A DNA stretch of 64,000 nt from Sporobacter sp038405045 (GCA_038405045.1 JBBZIV010000002.1:186001-250000), one strand, 5' to 3'. Positions 6,686 through 16,312 are shown, counted from the first letter of the stretch. Program-made: numbers and translations. Notes: a model not told the origin generated them from the sequence alone.

Positions 6686-8314
6686 TTATACTAGGTGTAT
6701 CCGGTCGTACCTGTGAAGTTCTGAGGGAAGTCTGTGTGTGATTAACAAGACACCCTTTGTTTTTGAGAGTGATAAAATGCAGTCGATCATGCGTTTTTCA
6801 TTGAGCTGATCAAGGCTGCTCGTCGGTTCATCGAATATATAAAAGGGCGCTTTTTTTAAAAGGGCGCGGGCGATGGATAGCCGCTGAAGCTCGCCGCCGG
6901 AGAGATTCTCGCCGCTTTCAAAGATCATTGTGTCAAGACCGTCCGGAAGGGCTTTAAGAAATGGTGAAAGGCCTACAGCATCCAAAATGTTATGTAGAGT
7001 TTCGTCCGACACGGATGCATCGGCGAGAAGATTAGCCCGAAGGGTGTCATTGAAAAAATGGGGCGACTGCTCCGCCATGGAGAAAAGGCGCAAGCGCGCG
7101 TGCTCCGGTAAGGAGAAAATCGAGACGCCGTCAACCATTATCTCGCCCTCTTCCGGGGTTAGAAAGCCGCAGAGCAAATCGGCAATCGTTGATTTCCCGC
7201 GGCCGCTTTTCCCCGTTAGCACCGTCAGCTTTCCCGGTTCAAGTGAAAAGCTGATATCTTTAAAAAGCGCGCGGCCAGGGTAAGAAAAGGTGAGATGATC
7301 GACAGACAGTTTTTTGCAAGCAGCCGGGTCAAAGCCAGCGGGTAATGATTGAGCGAATTGATGGGGTGGTTTTCCGGTAAAAATGCGGTTGGCAGCAGTT
7401 TTTACGCGCTCGAACCGCGCCCCCACAGCAGCAAGAGCCGAAACGGGCTCCGTTAAATAGCTCAGACCGACAACGGCGGCAGCAAGCAACGTCCCGTCCA
7501 GGCGTTGCGCCGCGCAAAGCGCAGCGGAGACGGCCAGCAAGATAACGAAAGACAAGCCGGAAAAGAAACTGGCGGCAGCGTCACTTAAAGCGGACACGCG
7601 GCTGACGGCGCTTTGCGCGGCGGCGCTGTCGGACAAACGGCGGGATAAATGTTCTTGACGGGCGCCTTCACAGGAATTTGTCTTAATATCAGTCAAACCG
7701 GCCGAGAGGTCCATCAGGTCGCCGTAAAGGCAGCTTCGGAGTTCATCATAGCGCTTTTGACGCTTTTGCGATAAAAGTGCCGTCAAGCCGAACACGACAA
7801 ACGACAGTGGCAGTGTCAAAAAGAAAAAGACAACGGCAAGAAGCGGCGAGAGGAAATATGCCCCCATCGTCCCCATAAGAGCGGCAAAGACCGCGACGGC
7901 AATCGGATAGACAATGCGCAGCAGCCCGTCCTGCAGCATCTCGACGTCGGACACAGCGACCGACAGATTATAACCGCGATCGCGGCTTGCCTTGCTGTAC
8001 GGGACAAGCGGCGCCAAGCTGTCATAAACAAGCACTCTGATGTCAGAGAGAATTCTAAATGTTTCATTATGCGATACATAGCGCTCCAGATAAGAGAGGA
8101 CGGCGCGGCCGAGACCGAAAAAACGGACAAGGACAGCCGGTACCAGTATCACATCATATAGCGGATGCAGGGCTGATAAGGATATTAGAAAGCAAGCAAC
8201 ACCGTAAAGACCCGCGGCAAATAGGCTGGCGGCAACACCGAGTAAGCAAGAAAATAAGACGGAGAAAGGCCTTGCTTTGAAAATGACAATCAGATAATTT
8301 TTGAATCCGGTCAT
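6686..8314 (-). CDS. cydC: Heterodimeric ABC transporter CydDC, CydC subunit
   Basis: A 542-residue half-transporter: six membrane helices in residues about 10-300, then an ATPase with Walker A TGKSGRGKST, signature LSGGELQRLSIARALL, Walker B FYIFDEPTSSLD and a switch His (ITHR). With CydD it exports glutathione/cysteine or handles heme and is needed for assembly of cytochrome bd. It starts 4 bases after the cydD stop; the SQR-like gene follows after 10 bases. The C versus D label is by gene order and cannot be settled by reading alone. Confidence 0.85.
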   Translation of the reverse strand: MTGFKNYLIVIFKARPFSVLFSCLLGVAASLFAAGLYGVACFLISLSALHPLYDVILVPAVLVRFFGLGRAVLSYLERYVSHNETFRILSDIRVLVYDSLAPLVPYSKASRDRGYNLSVAVSDVEMLQDGLLRIVYPIAVAVFAALMGTMGAYFLSPLLAVVFFFLTLPLSFVVFGLTALLSQKRQKRYDELRSCLYGDLMDLSAGLTDIKTNSCEGARQEHLSRRLSDSAAAQSAVSRVSALSDAAASFFSGLSFVILLAVSAALCAAQRLDGTLLAAAVVGLSYLTEPVSALAAVGARFERVKTAANRIFTGKPPHQFAQSLPAGFDPAACKKLSVDHLTFSYPGRALFKDISFSLEPGKLTVLTGKSGRGKSTIADLLCGFLTPEEGEIMVDGVSIFSLPEHARLRLFSMAEQSPHFFNDTLRANLLADASVSDETLHNILDAVGLSPFLKALPDGLDTMIFESGENLSGGELQRLSIARALLKKAPFYIFDEPTSSLDQLNEKRMIDCILSLSKTKGVLLITHRLPSELHRYDRIHLV

Positions 8315-8318
8315 CTAC

Positions 8319-10025
8319 TCACCCCCACGAGCGGACAAGCGCGCAGTAGCGGCCGCCGAGTGTCATTAGATCGTTGTGACAGCCTTCCTCGGTCACGGCA
8401 CCACCATTCAACACGTAAATTTTGTCGGCGTTCTGCACTGTTTCAAGGCGGTGGGCGATAATCAGCACCGTTTTATCCCGGGAGAGGCGCTCGAATGATT
8501 TGGTCAGCAACCTCTCGTTTTCCCGATCCTGCGCGGACACAGCTTCATCGATAACGACGATGGGCGCATCCTTCAAAAGCGCTCTGGCGATGGCGATGCG
8601 CTGGCGCTCTCCAGCGCTGAAATTGATCGCCATGTCAGCAACAGGCGTATCCAGCCCGCCGGGCAGGGCGGCGACAAGATCGCCTAAAAGAGCGTCTCGA
8701 ACGGCTGCCTCGACGGCGTCGTCCGTAGCTTTTGATGTTGAAAGGGTGATGTTTTCCCGCAGGGTTCCCTTAAAAATATAAGGCCGCTGTGGGATATAGG
8801 AAATCGAGCGGCGCAGGGATTCCGTGTCAATCTCGGCGAGATTGACACCGCCAACGAAGACGGCGCCGTCCTCGGGAGTAATCAGTTTTAGAAGTGTATT
8901 GGCAATCGATGATTTGCCGGAGCCGCTGGGCCCGACAAGAGCGGTTATTTCACCGCACCGGAAATCTAGATTGACGCACGCAAGCGCGGCCTCTCCCCGG
9001 TTGTAAGAGCACGTAACACCGCGAAATGAAACGTCGCAGTCGGCTGGAAAGGTTAGACCCGGTTTTCGACCAACTGACGACGGGAGTTTAGGCTCAAGCA
9101 GAAGCTCCGCCGCTGTTTTCGCGTTTTGCGCGACATGAAATTTAGCGCCGAAACGGCGGATTGCCATAAAATAGTCCGGCGTCATCAGGAGAATAAAAAA
9201 GCAGGGTAAGAAATCAATGCGGCCGTCAATCAAACGAGCGCCCAGCGTGACGGCGATGATGGCCGTGCTGATCGTGGCGGCAAGCTCCAAAACAAAGGCG
9301 GAAAGGAAGGAAATACGGAGCACCTGCATCGTCAGGCGACGGAAGTCTTCACTGATTGAGGCGACTTTTGCCCGGGCGCTATCGATCCGGCCAAAGAGTT
9401 TCAAGGTCTTTAAGCCGGACAGCAGATCATTGAGGCCGCCGCCCAAGCGGGTAAGGCTTTTGAGGCGGGCACGCGAAGCCTTCTCAGATTCCGTTCCAAT
9501 CAGATAGAGAAAAAACGGCAAAACGGGCCCTGTTACGAGCATGATCAGAAATGACACAAAGTCAACGGATAAAACAGACACCAGAATTAGCGGCAGGGAG
9601 ACGGCGAGCGAAAAGAGCGCCGGAAGATACTCATAGTAGTATGGTTCCAGCAGCTCGGCGGCCTCCCCGGATATGGCGGAGACGCCGCCGGAGTCTTTGC
9701 TCTTTGTCAATATAGGGCCGGAGTCCAGCAGAGCTTCAGCATTGCGCGCAAGCACCCGGCGCTTGATGTCGGCCGCAGTGTTCCTGAAATAGAGCGAAAA
9801 ATAGTAGGTCAGCCCCGCGCGGGCAAGAACCCCTGCAAGCAGGGCGAAAAGCATGGGAACCATGCTTTTCAGCTCAAGCCCGCGCAGGAAAACGGCGTTA
9901 ATGATGAAGGAGGCTAGCAGGGCAACGGTCAGCGACAGCAGAAAAGAGGTGAGACCGCTTAAAACGAGATGTACCTGATAGCTTCTATTGCCTTTGACCT
10001 CAGTAAACAGCCTCTTCTCTTTCAC
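8319..10025 (-). CDS. cydD: Heterodimeric ABC transporter CydDC, CydD subunit
   Basis: A half-transporter of about 568 residues: N-terminal six-helix domain, then an ATPase with Walker A GPSGSGKSS, signature FSAGERQRIAIARALL and Walker B IVVIDEAVSA. The gene overlaps the 3' end of cydB. I place the start at the GTG at 10025, with an AGGG element a few bases upstream; a GTG at 10034 is equally open and a much longer extension upstream lies inside cydB and is unlikely. It works with the next gene to mature the bd oxidase. Both ATPase sites look catalytically complete except for Ala after Glu (DEAVSA), typical of one half of such dimers. Confidence 0.85.
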   Translation of the reverse strand: MKEKRLFTEVKGNRSYQVHLVLSGLTSFLLSLTVALLASFIINAVFLRGLELKSMVPMLFALLAGVLARAGLTYYFSLYFRNTAADIKRRVLARNAEALLDSGPILTKSKDSGGVSAISGEAAELLEPYYYEYLPALFSLAVSLPLILVSVLSVDFVSFLIMLVTGPVLPFFLYLIGTESEKASRARLKSLTRLGGGLNDLLSGLKTLKLFGRIDSARAKVASISEDFRRLTMQVLRISFLSAFVLELAATISTAIIAVTLGARLIDGRIDFLPCFFILLMTPDYFMAIRRFGAKFHVAQNAKTAAELLLEPKLPSSVGRKPGLTFPADCDVSFRGVTCSYNRGEAALACVNLDFRCGEITALVGPSGSGKSSIANTLLKLITPEDGAVFVGGVNLAEIDTESLRRSISYIPQRPYIFKGTLRENITLSTSKATDDAVEAAVRDALLGDLVAALPGGLDTPVADMAINFSAGERQRIAIARALLKDAPIVVIDEAVSAQDRENERLLTKSFERLSRDKTVLIIAHRLETVQNADKIYVLNGGAVTEEGCHNDLMTLGGRYCALVRSWG

Positions 10026-11037
10026 CGTTGTCACCCTGGTTTTCTGAAGATTTGTCGTCACGCAGTTTTCTGAAAGACCAATGTGACCAGATCGTGTAAA
10101 GAAGCACAATCGGCAGGACAGAAATCGTGACGGTCAGCATGATCGTGAGGGTATACGGCGTTGAGGCGGTGTTGTAAATCGTGAGGCTGTTGGCAGGGTC
10201 TGTACTGGAGATCATCACGTTCGGGAATAGACCGCCGAAAACGGTGCCGATACCGCAGGCGATGACAAGTGCGTTCAAAATCATGGACAGCCTTGTCGGT
10301 TTTTTGATTGTGACAAGATAGGAGACAATGAGGAGGACGATTCCAGCAACTGCCGCAACCGCTGCGACGGGTTTTGTGAAAACATCTGTCTGGAGCAGCG
10401 CGAAGACGGCGGCGGCAGCGGCCAGAACGATAGCGGCAAGACCGGTCGCTTTGATGACGGGCATCGTCCCGGTGATGTCGCCTTTAGCTTTCAGGTCCGT
10501 GAAAACGGCCCCGTGATATAGGAAAAATGCGACAGAGCCAAGGGCGGCGGCAAGCGTGAAGGGGGTGAAAAGCGTGAAAAGTGTGCCGGTGTAGTTCTGT
10601 GAGGCATCAATCGGGATGCCCTGAACAATGTTGGCAAGAGCGCACGCCAGAAGAAGCGGCGGCAGCAGGCTGCCAACAGTAATGCAGACGGACGCCAGTT
10701 TTTTACCGGCTGCCGTTGCTGCCTTCCCCCAGTACTCCACGCCAATGCCGCGGGCAATGAGACCGAGCAGGAGGAGGAAGAGTGCCGGATAGAAGCCGCT
10801 GAACATTGAGGCATACCAGCCGGGGAAGGCGGCAAACGTGGCGCCGCCGGCCGTTAAAAGCCAAACCTCGCTCGCGCCCCAGGTCGGTCCGATGGCCCGC
10901 AGCATGAGGGCTTTGTCTTTATCTTTTTTACCGAGGACAGGAAAAAGCATGCCGACGCCGAGGTCCATACCGTCGAGAAAGAAGTATCCGCAGTATAAAA
11001 CGGCAATCAGTAAAAACCACAGAATATTCAAATTCAT
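10000..11037 (-). CDS. cydB: Cytochrome bd ubiquinol/menaquinol oxidase subunit II
   Basis: A 345-residue multi-helix membrane protein with the CydB N-terminus (LNILWFLLIAVLYCGYFFLDGMDLGVGML), including the conserved Gly-Met-Asp-Leu-Gly stretch that binds near heme. It is the partner of CydA in the bd oxidase. Its ATG overlaps the cydA TGA by four bases (ATGA), which fixes the start; a longer upstream frame that runs into cydA is a shadow. Its last 26 bases overlap the start of cydD. Confidence 0.95.
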   Translation of the reverse strand: MNLNILWFLLIAVLYCGYFFLDGMDLGVGMLFPVLGKKDKDKALMLRAIGPTWGASEVWLLTAGGATFAAFPGWYASMFSGFYPALFLLLLGLIARGIGVEYWGKAATAAGKKLASVCITVGSLLPPLLLACALANIVQGIPIDASQNYTGTLFTLFTPFTLAAALGSVAFFLYHGAVFTDLKAKGDITGTMPVIKATGLAAIVLAAAAAVFALLQTDVFTKPVAAVAAVAGIVLLIVSYLVTIKKPTRLSMILNALVIACGIGTVFGGLFPNVMISSTDPANSLTIYNTASTPYTLTIMLTVTISVLPIVLLYTIWSHWSFRKLRDDKSSENQGDNGEREEAVY

Positions 11038-12380
11038 TTCCGCGCCTCCTCCTTCAATTCTTCTTTGGCAATTCGCTTGATTAAAACAACATCGGCAACG
11101 GCGGCGATCACAAAGATGAGGACAAAGCCGACACTGGAGAAGATGACCCATCCCGGCGCAACCGTTGTGGAAACGGCGTTGTCGAGCGTCAGCAATTTGT
11201 AGACGATAAAGGGCTGACGACCGAGTTCTGCCATCATCCAGCCGCTTGTGTTGGCGATATATGGGAAGCTGATTGCCACTAGAGATGTGCCGAGAAGGAA
11301 TTTCGAGTCGGCAAATCTGTTGTTTTTCCATTTGGCGAGAGCAAGAATGCACAGAACGAGCATTAGCCCGGCGAAGCCGACCATCAGCCTGAAGCTCCAG
11401 AATGTGGCGGCGACCGGCGGGACGTAATTGCCGTCACCAAGCTCGGCGCTCATTTCGTTTTGCAGGTCTTTGATACCCTTGACTTCACCGGTGAAATTGT
11501 TGTAACTCAAAAAGCTCAGCAAATTTGGAATAGCGATCTCAAAGGTGTTCTTTTGATTGGCCTCATCAATCCCGGCGATAACGGCAAACGGCGCTGGCTG
11601 TGCCGTATCCCAAAGGGCTTCGGCGGCGGCTATTTTCATCGGCTGTTCCTTCACAAGGAACTTACCCTGTAAATCGCCGGTGAAGGCGGAGGCGATGACA
11701 AAGATAAGACCGACAATGACAGAGAATTTAAACGATTTTGCAAATATATCGGCATTTTTTTTGCGCAGCAGGCGATAGGCCGAGATACCCAAAACAAAGA
11801 AAGAAGCTGTTAAAAGCGCTGTGACGACCACGTGCGCAAACTGTAAAAGCGCATGCTGATTGAAAATAACGGCGGCAAAATCCGTCATTTCGGCACGGCC
11901 ACCGTTAAGGGAATAGCCTGTCGGGTGCTGCATAAAGGAGTTTGCCACAAGAATCCAATATGCCGACAAGGTGCTGCCGAGTGCCACAAGCCAGATGCTG
12001 AGGTTATGGACCTTCGGTGACAGCTTGTTCCTTCCGAGAAGCCAAACGCCGATAAACGTCGATTCCAGGAAGAATGCCGCTAAGGCCTCAATCGCCAACG
12101 GCGCGCCGAAAATATCGCCGACGAAGCGGGAATATCCGGCCCAGTTCATGCCGAATTGGAACTCTTGAATGATGCCCGTCACGACGCCTACAGCGAAATT
12201 GACGATAAACAGCTTGCCAAAGAAAATAGAGAGCTTTGTGTACGCCTCGTCCTTTTTAACATAACCGACCGTCTGAAATACCGCGACAATGATGGATAAC
12301 CCGATGGTAATGGGTACGAAAAAGTAATGGAAAACCGTTGTCAGAAGAAATTGAATTCGGGAGAGTACGATAACATCCAT
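11034..12380 (-). CDS. cydA: Cytochrome bd oxidase subunit I
   Basis: A 448-residue integral membrane protein. His18 in VFHYFFVPIT is the heme b595 axial ligand; a second conserved His in NQHALLQFAH and the GRQP motif in the quinol (Q-loop) region (ELGRQPFIVYKLL) are present. The length matches the short-Q-loop type of Gram-positives. Together with CydB it oxidises menaquinol and reduces O2 to water with very high oxygen affinity, typical of oxygen-scavenging by anaerobes. The ribosome site is weak. The preceding gene in the operon makes a prenyl diphosphate for the quinone tail. Confidence 0.96.
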   Translation of the reverse strand: MDVIVLSRIQFLLTTVFHYFFVPITIGLSIIVAVFQTVGYVKKDEAYTKLSIFFGKLFIVNFAVGVVTGIIQEFQFGMNWAGYSRFVGDIFGAPLAIEALAAFFLESTFIGVWLLGRNKLSPKVHNLSIWLVALGSTLSAYWILVANSFMQHPTGYSLNGGRAEMTDFAAVIFNQHALLQFAHVVVTALLTASFFVLGISAYRLLRKKNADIFAKSFKFSVIVGLIFVIASAFTGDLQGKFLVKEQPMKIAAAEALWDTAQPAPFAVIAGIDEANQKNTFEIAIPNLLSFLSYNNFTGEVKGIKDLQNEMSAELGDGNYVPPVAATFWSFRLMVGFAGLMLVLCILALAKWKNNRFADSKFLLGTSLVAISFPYIANTSGWMMAELGRQPFIVYKLLTLDNAVSTTVAPGWVIFSSVGFVLIFVIAAVADVVLIKRIAKEELKEEARK

Positions 12381-12438
12381 ATGCTTGACAGTAAACCTGT
12401 CGTCCCACCTTCCAGTTTTAAAATGTGTGATGCCGAAA

Positions 12439-13236
12439 TTAGAAAAATCGGATCAGCTCTGAAAAACGTTTGTTTTTGTCCGCACAATTAATTTTTTCCA
12501 GCAATTCCTCCGTTTCCTTCATGTATTGTGCAAGTGCCGCCTCAAAATTAAAATCAGAACTGACGTGTGCGTCTTGATCTTTCAGGTCATCCTTCAGCTG
12601 ATACAAGACGCCAATTCGGCTGCCGATTTCTTCCCAGTATTCAACAAAAAAGCTGCCAGTGATAATTGCGGCCCCTTTGCAGGCGAGAGCCGTCAGGCCG
12701 CCTGTTTTTGCTTTGACGATGTCGAGATAAACGTTTTTCGGCATCTGCCTGTTTTGGTACGAGGCTTGTAACAGCTCCCCGGTGCACATGTGAAAGGCCG
12801 TCTTGATAATGGCGTCGGTGATGGCACTATCCAGTTGGGTATTTGATAACTCCAAAGCCTTGATATAAAAGCAATTGCCTGCCAAGAGCGCCGCGTTTGG
12901 ACCGTATTGCTTATAAAGGCTCGGCTTACCCCGCCGGAGTTCTTCGCGGTCGAGCAAATCGTCGTGAATGAGGCTGGCGTTATGGATGAGCTCGACGGCG
13001 GCAGCAAATGTTACGAGCTTTTGGTTTGTTTCATTGGTTATCTCACCGTCAGTGGCTAAGGACGTCAAATATACGAGAAGCGGGCGGAGCATATGCCCGG
13101 CCGATGACAGCGGATACGAGAGTAGGCCGTTGATATCGTCATTTCCCGTCGCACTGGAAATTAGCTGAACCTTGTCGGTAACATCCTTCAGAAATATGTA
13201 CGCGCTGTTGAGCAATTCTTTAAAATCTGTTTGCAT
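12439..13236 (-). CDS. Polyprenyl diphosphate synthase
   Basis: A 265-residue trans-prenyltransferase with both aspartate-rich motifs: DDLLD in LIHDDLLDRE (first) and DDLKD in QLKDDLKD (second), plus the KTGGL segment. It chains isopentenyl diphosphate onto an allylic primer, most likely for the menaquinone side chain, given the cyd genes downstream and a MenA-type gene divergently transcribed. It is shorter than typical heptaprenyl synthases (about 320), so chain length is unclear. Start at 13236 is chosen for the GGGAG ribosome site; a longer in-frame extension upstream is AT-rich and lacks support. Confidence 0.85.
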   Translation of the reverse strand: MQTDFKELLNSAYIFLKDVTDKVQLISSATGNDDINGLLSYPLSSAGHMLRPLLVYLTSLATDGEITNETNQKLVTFAAAVELIHNASLIHDDLLDREELRRGKPSLYKQYGPNAALLAGNCFYIKALELSNTQLDSAITDAIIKTAFHMCTGELLQASYQNRQMPKNVYLDIVKAKTGGLTALACKGAAIITGSFFVEYWEEIGSRIGVLYQLKDDLKDQDAHVSSDFNFEAALAQYMKETEELLEKINCADKNKRFSELIRFF

Positions 13237-13252
13237 GCTCTCCCACCAATCG

Positions 13253-13258
13253 ATTATA
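13253..13258 (-). promoter_or_regulatory. Candidate -10 box of the cyd/SQR operon
   Basis: A perfect TATAAT on the minus strand 17 bases upstream of the polyprenyl synthase start. The -35 position (13276-13281) reads AATATA and is weak, so activation by a regulator would be expected if this is the operon promoter. Confidence 0.35.
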
Positions 13259-13419
13259 AGAATTAGAATCATTATTATATTTATCGCCATAATATCATTT
13301 TCTATGGAAATGGGCAACGCCTTTTTGAATTATTTTTAAAATGGACAAAAAGGATAGACAATTTATTTATTTTTGACGAATTAAACCGATATATAGTACT
13401 AAAGACAAAGGAGGTTTTT

Positions 13420-14292
13420 ATGCAAAGCAGTTTATCAAGCTGGATGCGCGCCATCCGCCCGCCAACACTGACGGCGTCTGTCATACCGGTTGTCCTGGGC
13501 AGTGTTCTTGCCGCAAAAGTGTACCCGCTCCACGTCATCGGATTTTTATTGGCCGTCATTGCCATGACTTTTTTTCAAATTGCGTCGAACCTTATCAATG
13601 ACGTCGACGATTTTAACAGACATGTTGACACGCAGGAATCTCTCGGCTCGAGCCGTGTTATTGTTGAAGAGCTGCTAACACAAAAACAAGTGCGCATGGC
13701 ATCCCGTATCTTTTTCTTACTGGCTGTTGGAATCGGCGTCTATCTGAGTATTGTTGGCGGCGTTGTCATTTTGATCATCGGCCTTTTCGGCGCGGCCGGT
13801 GCGTACGCTTATACGGGCAAGCCGTTTCGGCTTAAATACAGAGGATATGGCATCCCGCTCGTCTTTTTTATGTTCGGCCCGCTGCCGGTGGTGGGCGCGT
13901 ATTACTTATCTGCCGGGAGCTTCAGCTGGCTGCCGCTTATCCAATCCGTGCCCGTCGGATTGCTCACGACGGCGATTTTGCATGCCAATGATCTGCGGGA
14001 TATTGAGCATGACCGGAAAGCCGGGATTAAATCACTGGCCATGGCCATGGGCACTCAAAAAGCCCGCCTGTTTTACAGGGGGCTCATTCTCGGGGCATAT
14101 GCCGCCGTAATCATAGATGTTCTGTCAGGCGTCTTGTCCGCCTGGGGGCTTCTGGTGATCGTATCGGTGCCGCTGGCTTTGATGCTGATGAAAAGTGCGG
14201 AAACAACCGAAAACCTCCGGACGCTTGATCAAAAAACGGCCGCACTGCAGCTGACGTTCGGCCTGCTGCTGCTGATCGCGGTGCTCTTTTAG
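13420..14292 (+). CDS. UbiA-family prenyltransferase, MenA-like
   Basis: A 290-residue membrane protein with about eight helices and both UbiA aspartate motifs: NLINDVDDF (about residues 60-68) and NDLRDIEHDRKAG (about 189-201). It attaches a polyprenyl tail to an aromatic quinone precursor, probably 1,4-dihydroxy-2-naphthoate or a related ring. A strong AAGGAGG ribosome site precedes the ATG. It diverges from the polyprenyl synthase/cyd operon, so tail synthesis, tail attachment and the quinol oxidase sit together. Ring-forming men or mqn genes are not in the window. A second UbiA-family gene lies at 51.6 kb. Confidence 0.85.
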   Translation: MQSSLSSWMRAIRPPTLTASVIPVVLGSVLAAKVYPLHVIGFLLAVIAMTFFQIASNLINDVDDFNRHVDTQESLGSSRVIVEELLTQKQVRMASRIFFLLAVGIGVYLSIVGGVVILIIGLFGAAGAYAYTGKPFRLKYRGYGIPLVFFMFGPLPVVGAYYLSAGSFSWLPLIQSVPVGLLTTAILHANDLRDIEHDRKAGIKSLAMAMGTQKARLFYRGLILGAYAAVIIDVLSGVLSAWGLLVIVSVPLALMLMKSAETTENLRTLDQKTAALQLTFGLLLLIAVLF

Positions 14293-14298
14293 CGGCAG

Positions 14299-14916
14299 AT
14301 GAAAAAGAAAGCGGTGATTTTGCCGGTAGCCGGTATTGTATCGGCCTTTATCCTTTGGTACGTTATTTTTGTTGTCAGCCCGATGAATTTTTGGCTGTCA
14401 ATGTGCCTTGGCGTTCTGCTTTTGGCTGGGTATGCCGTCATGATTGAGCGGGATGAATTCCGGCACGACACATTTCGGTTTCATCATATCGCGCTCGGCC
14501 TCCTATCGGCTGCACTATTGTATGGATGCTTCTATGTCGGTAACATTCTGGCCGGTCTTTTTATACCGGCCAAAGACGCGCAAATCATGAGCGTTTACGC
14601 CAACCGCACAAGCCTGCATCCAGTGGTGATCGGCGCGGCGCTGCTCATGATCATCGGGCCGGGAGAGGAGCTCTTTTGGCGCGGGTTTATTCAAAAAAGA
14701 TTGAAGCGCTTCGGCGTGTTTTCCGTTGTTCTTCAGGCGCTTATCTATGCGCTGGTACATGCCGTTACGTTTAATTTCATGCTCATCATGGCGGCGCTCG
14801 TTTGCGGCCTGTTCTGGGGGGCGCTTTATTATTGGAAGAAAAGCATTTATCCCGTCATTATTTCACATGCCGTCTGGGACGTCACGGTTTTCCTTCTCCT
14901 GCCGTTTCATCGATAA
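14299..14916 (+). CDS. CPBP-family intramembrane metalloprotease
   Basis: A 205-residue membrane protein with the three motifs of the CPBP/Abi family: EExxxR in GEELFWRGF, FxxxH-like YALVHAV, and HxxxD in SHAVWDV, which bind the catalytic metal inside the membrane. It begins 6 bases after the prenyltransferase stop and is probably cotranscribed. Substrates are unknown; family members process prenylated proteins or act in bacteriocin self-protection, and the prenyl link here is only by position. Confidence 0.85.
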   Translation: MKKKAVILPVAGIVSAFILWYVIFVVSPMNFWLSMCLGVLLLAGYAVMIERDEFRHDTFRFHHIALGLLSAALLYGCFYVGNILAGLFIPAKDAQIMSVYANRTSLHPVVIGAALLMIIGPGEELFWRGFIQKRLKRFGVFSVVLQALIYALVHAVTFNFMLIMAALVCGLFWGALYYWKKSIYPVIISHAVWDVTVFLLLPFHR

Positions 14917-14965
14917 CAGCACGGCATTCAAAAAGCGCGCCCCAGGCGCGCAATGAAGCAGCGAG

Positions 14966-15016
14966 AAAAAACCATGCGTACCGGCCTGTCACAACTCAGG
15001 ACGGTACGCATGGTTT
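14966..15016 (-). terminator. Terminator after the aldo/keto reductase gene
   Basis: Perfect 15-bp arms at 14969-14983 and 15002-15016 with an 18-base loop. On the minus strand the stem is followed by a T tract (plus-strand A run 14966-14971), so it ends minus-strand transcripts; on the plus strand no T tract follows. Confidence 0.7.
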
Positions 15017-15130
15017 GCCGGGAGATAACAGCTTTGATATCGCGATACAGATCATCTGTACTATACGCTAAAAATCTTGTATTTGCAAGCTCCCTGGGGG
15101 GATAAAAAGGAGTGCGGATTTGTTTTTCTG

Positions 15131-16312
15131 CTACCGGAATTTAAGCAGCAGGCGCAAAGCGGCTTTTAACCAGAACGGTTCCATCCGTTTTGTCACGGCG
15201 GTCAGGCTGTCTCTGATTTGAATATGCTGCGGGCAGTGCTCTTCGCATTTGCCGCATTTGATGCAGTTGGTGGGCGAGCGATTATTGTCCGGATTTGTCA
15301 TGCCGGTGCTGAGGACATACTGCTGCACGCCCGAAACATAGCCAACCGTATGGGACAAATTATAAGCAGAGAAGCATGCCGGAATGTTGATGTTTTGTGG
15401 GCAGGGCATGCAGTAATTGCAGCCTGTGCAGGGAATTTTATAGGAGGCTCGGAAAACGTCCGTCACCGCCTGGATGGTTTTCTCTTCCTGCGCAGATAGT
15501 GTGCCGGGCAAGGCTTCTTCAGCAAGAGCGATGTTTTCGGTGAGCTGTGCGTCCTCATTCATGCCGGACAGGACTACGGTGACCTCGCGCTGGTGCCAAA
15601 GCCATCGGAGTGCCCACCCCGCAGGCGACAGAGCAGGGTTAGCTGTTTTGAAAAGGTCAAGGGCTTTGCGCGGCAGACCTGTTGCGAGTTTGCCGCCCAG
15701 AAGCGGCTCCATGATGATGACGGGGAGGCCCCTGGCCGCTGCTTTTTTCAGCCCAGCCGTTCCCGCCTGGTAATGCGTATTGACGTAATTGTATTGAATC
15801 TGGCAGAAATCCCAGTCATACGCGGCCAGAAGGGCGTCAAACGCTTCAGACGTCCCATGGAAGGAGAAACCGATTTGGCGGATGGCACCGCTTGCTTTTT
15901 TTCCTTCAATCCAGCCTTCGATACCCAGCGCGCATAGGCGCTGCCACTCTTCAAGGTTTGATATGTTGTGAATGAGATAGTAATCAATATAATCGGTTTG
16001 AAGGCGGTCAAGCTGCGTTTGAAAGAAAACATCAAAATCCGAATCGCTGCGGCATCGGCTGTGCGGCAGCTTCGTCGCTATATAAATTTTTTCTCTTAAA
16101 TTGTTTTTGGCGACAATACGCCCAAGAGCCTCTTCGCTGCCGCCGTAGAGATACGCTGTATCAAAATAATTGACGCCGTTCTCAAAGGCTTTGAGGACAA
16201 GCTTTTCTGATTTATCCAAGTCAATCTGCGTCAGATTTCTTGGAAAACGCATACAGCCAAAGCCGAGAGCCGATAACTTATTGCCCGATTTCATGTCAAG
16301 ACGGTATTGCAT
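15131..16312 (-). CDS. Aldo/keto reductase with C-terminal 4Fe-4S ferredoxin domain
   Basis: A 393-residue protein. Residues about 1-285 form the aldo/keto reductase barrel (GFGCMRFP start, FDTAYLYGGSEE with the catalytic Asp/Tyr region, Lys in ATKLPHS). Residues about 290-375 carry two Cys clusters, CTGCNYCMPCP and CIKCGKCEEHCP, for 4Fe-4S clusters. This fusion is common in Clostridia and is thought to couple ferredoxin and NAD(P)H to a carbonyl substrate, which is unknown. A AAAGGAG ribosome site precedes the ATG. Confidence 0.9.
   Translation of the reverse strand: MQYRLDMKSGNKLSALGFGCMRFPRNLTQIDLDKSEKLVLKAFENGVNYFDTAYLYGGSEEALGRIVAKNNLREKIYIATKLPHSRCRSDSDFDVFFQTQLDRLQTDYIDYYLIHNISNLEEWQRLCALGIEGWIEGKKASGAIRQIGFSFHGTSEAFDALLAAYDWDFCQIQYNYVNTHYQAGTAGLKKAAARGLPVIIMEPLLGGKLATGLPRKALDLFKTANPALSPAGWALRWLWHQREVTVVLSGMNEDAQLTENIALAEEALPGTLSAQEEKTIQAVTDVFRASYKIPCTGCNYCMPCPQNINIPACFSAYNLSHTVGYVSGVQQYVLSTGMTNPDNNRSPTNCIKCGKCEEHCPQHIQIRDSLTAVTKRMEPFWLKAALRLLLKFR

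Noticed and set aside
10000..11352. Long CydB with an N-terminal extension
   Set aside because: The extra codons overlap the cydA reading frame; the ATGA junction at 11034-11037 gives the canonical CydB start.
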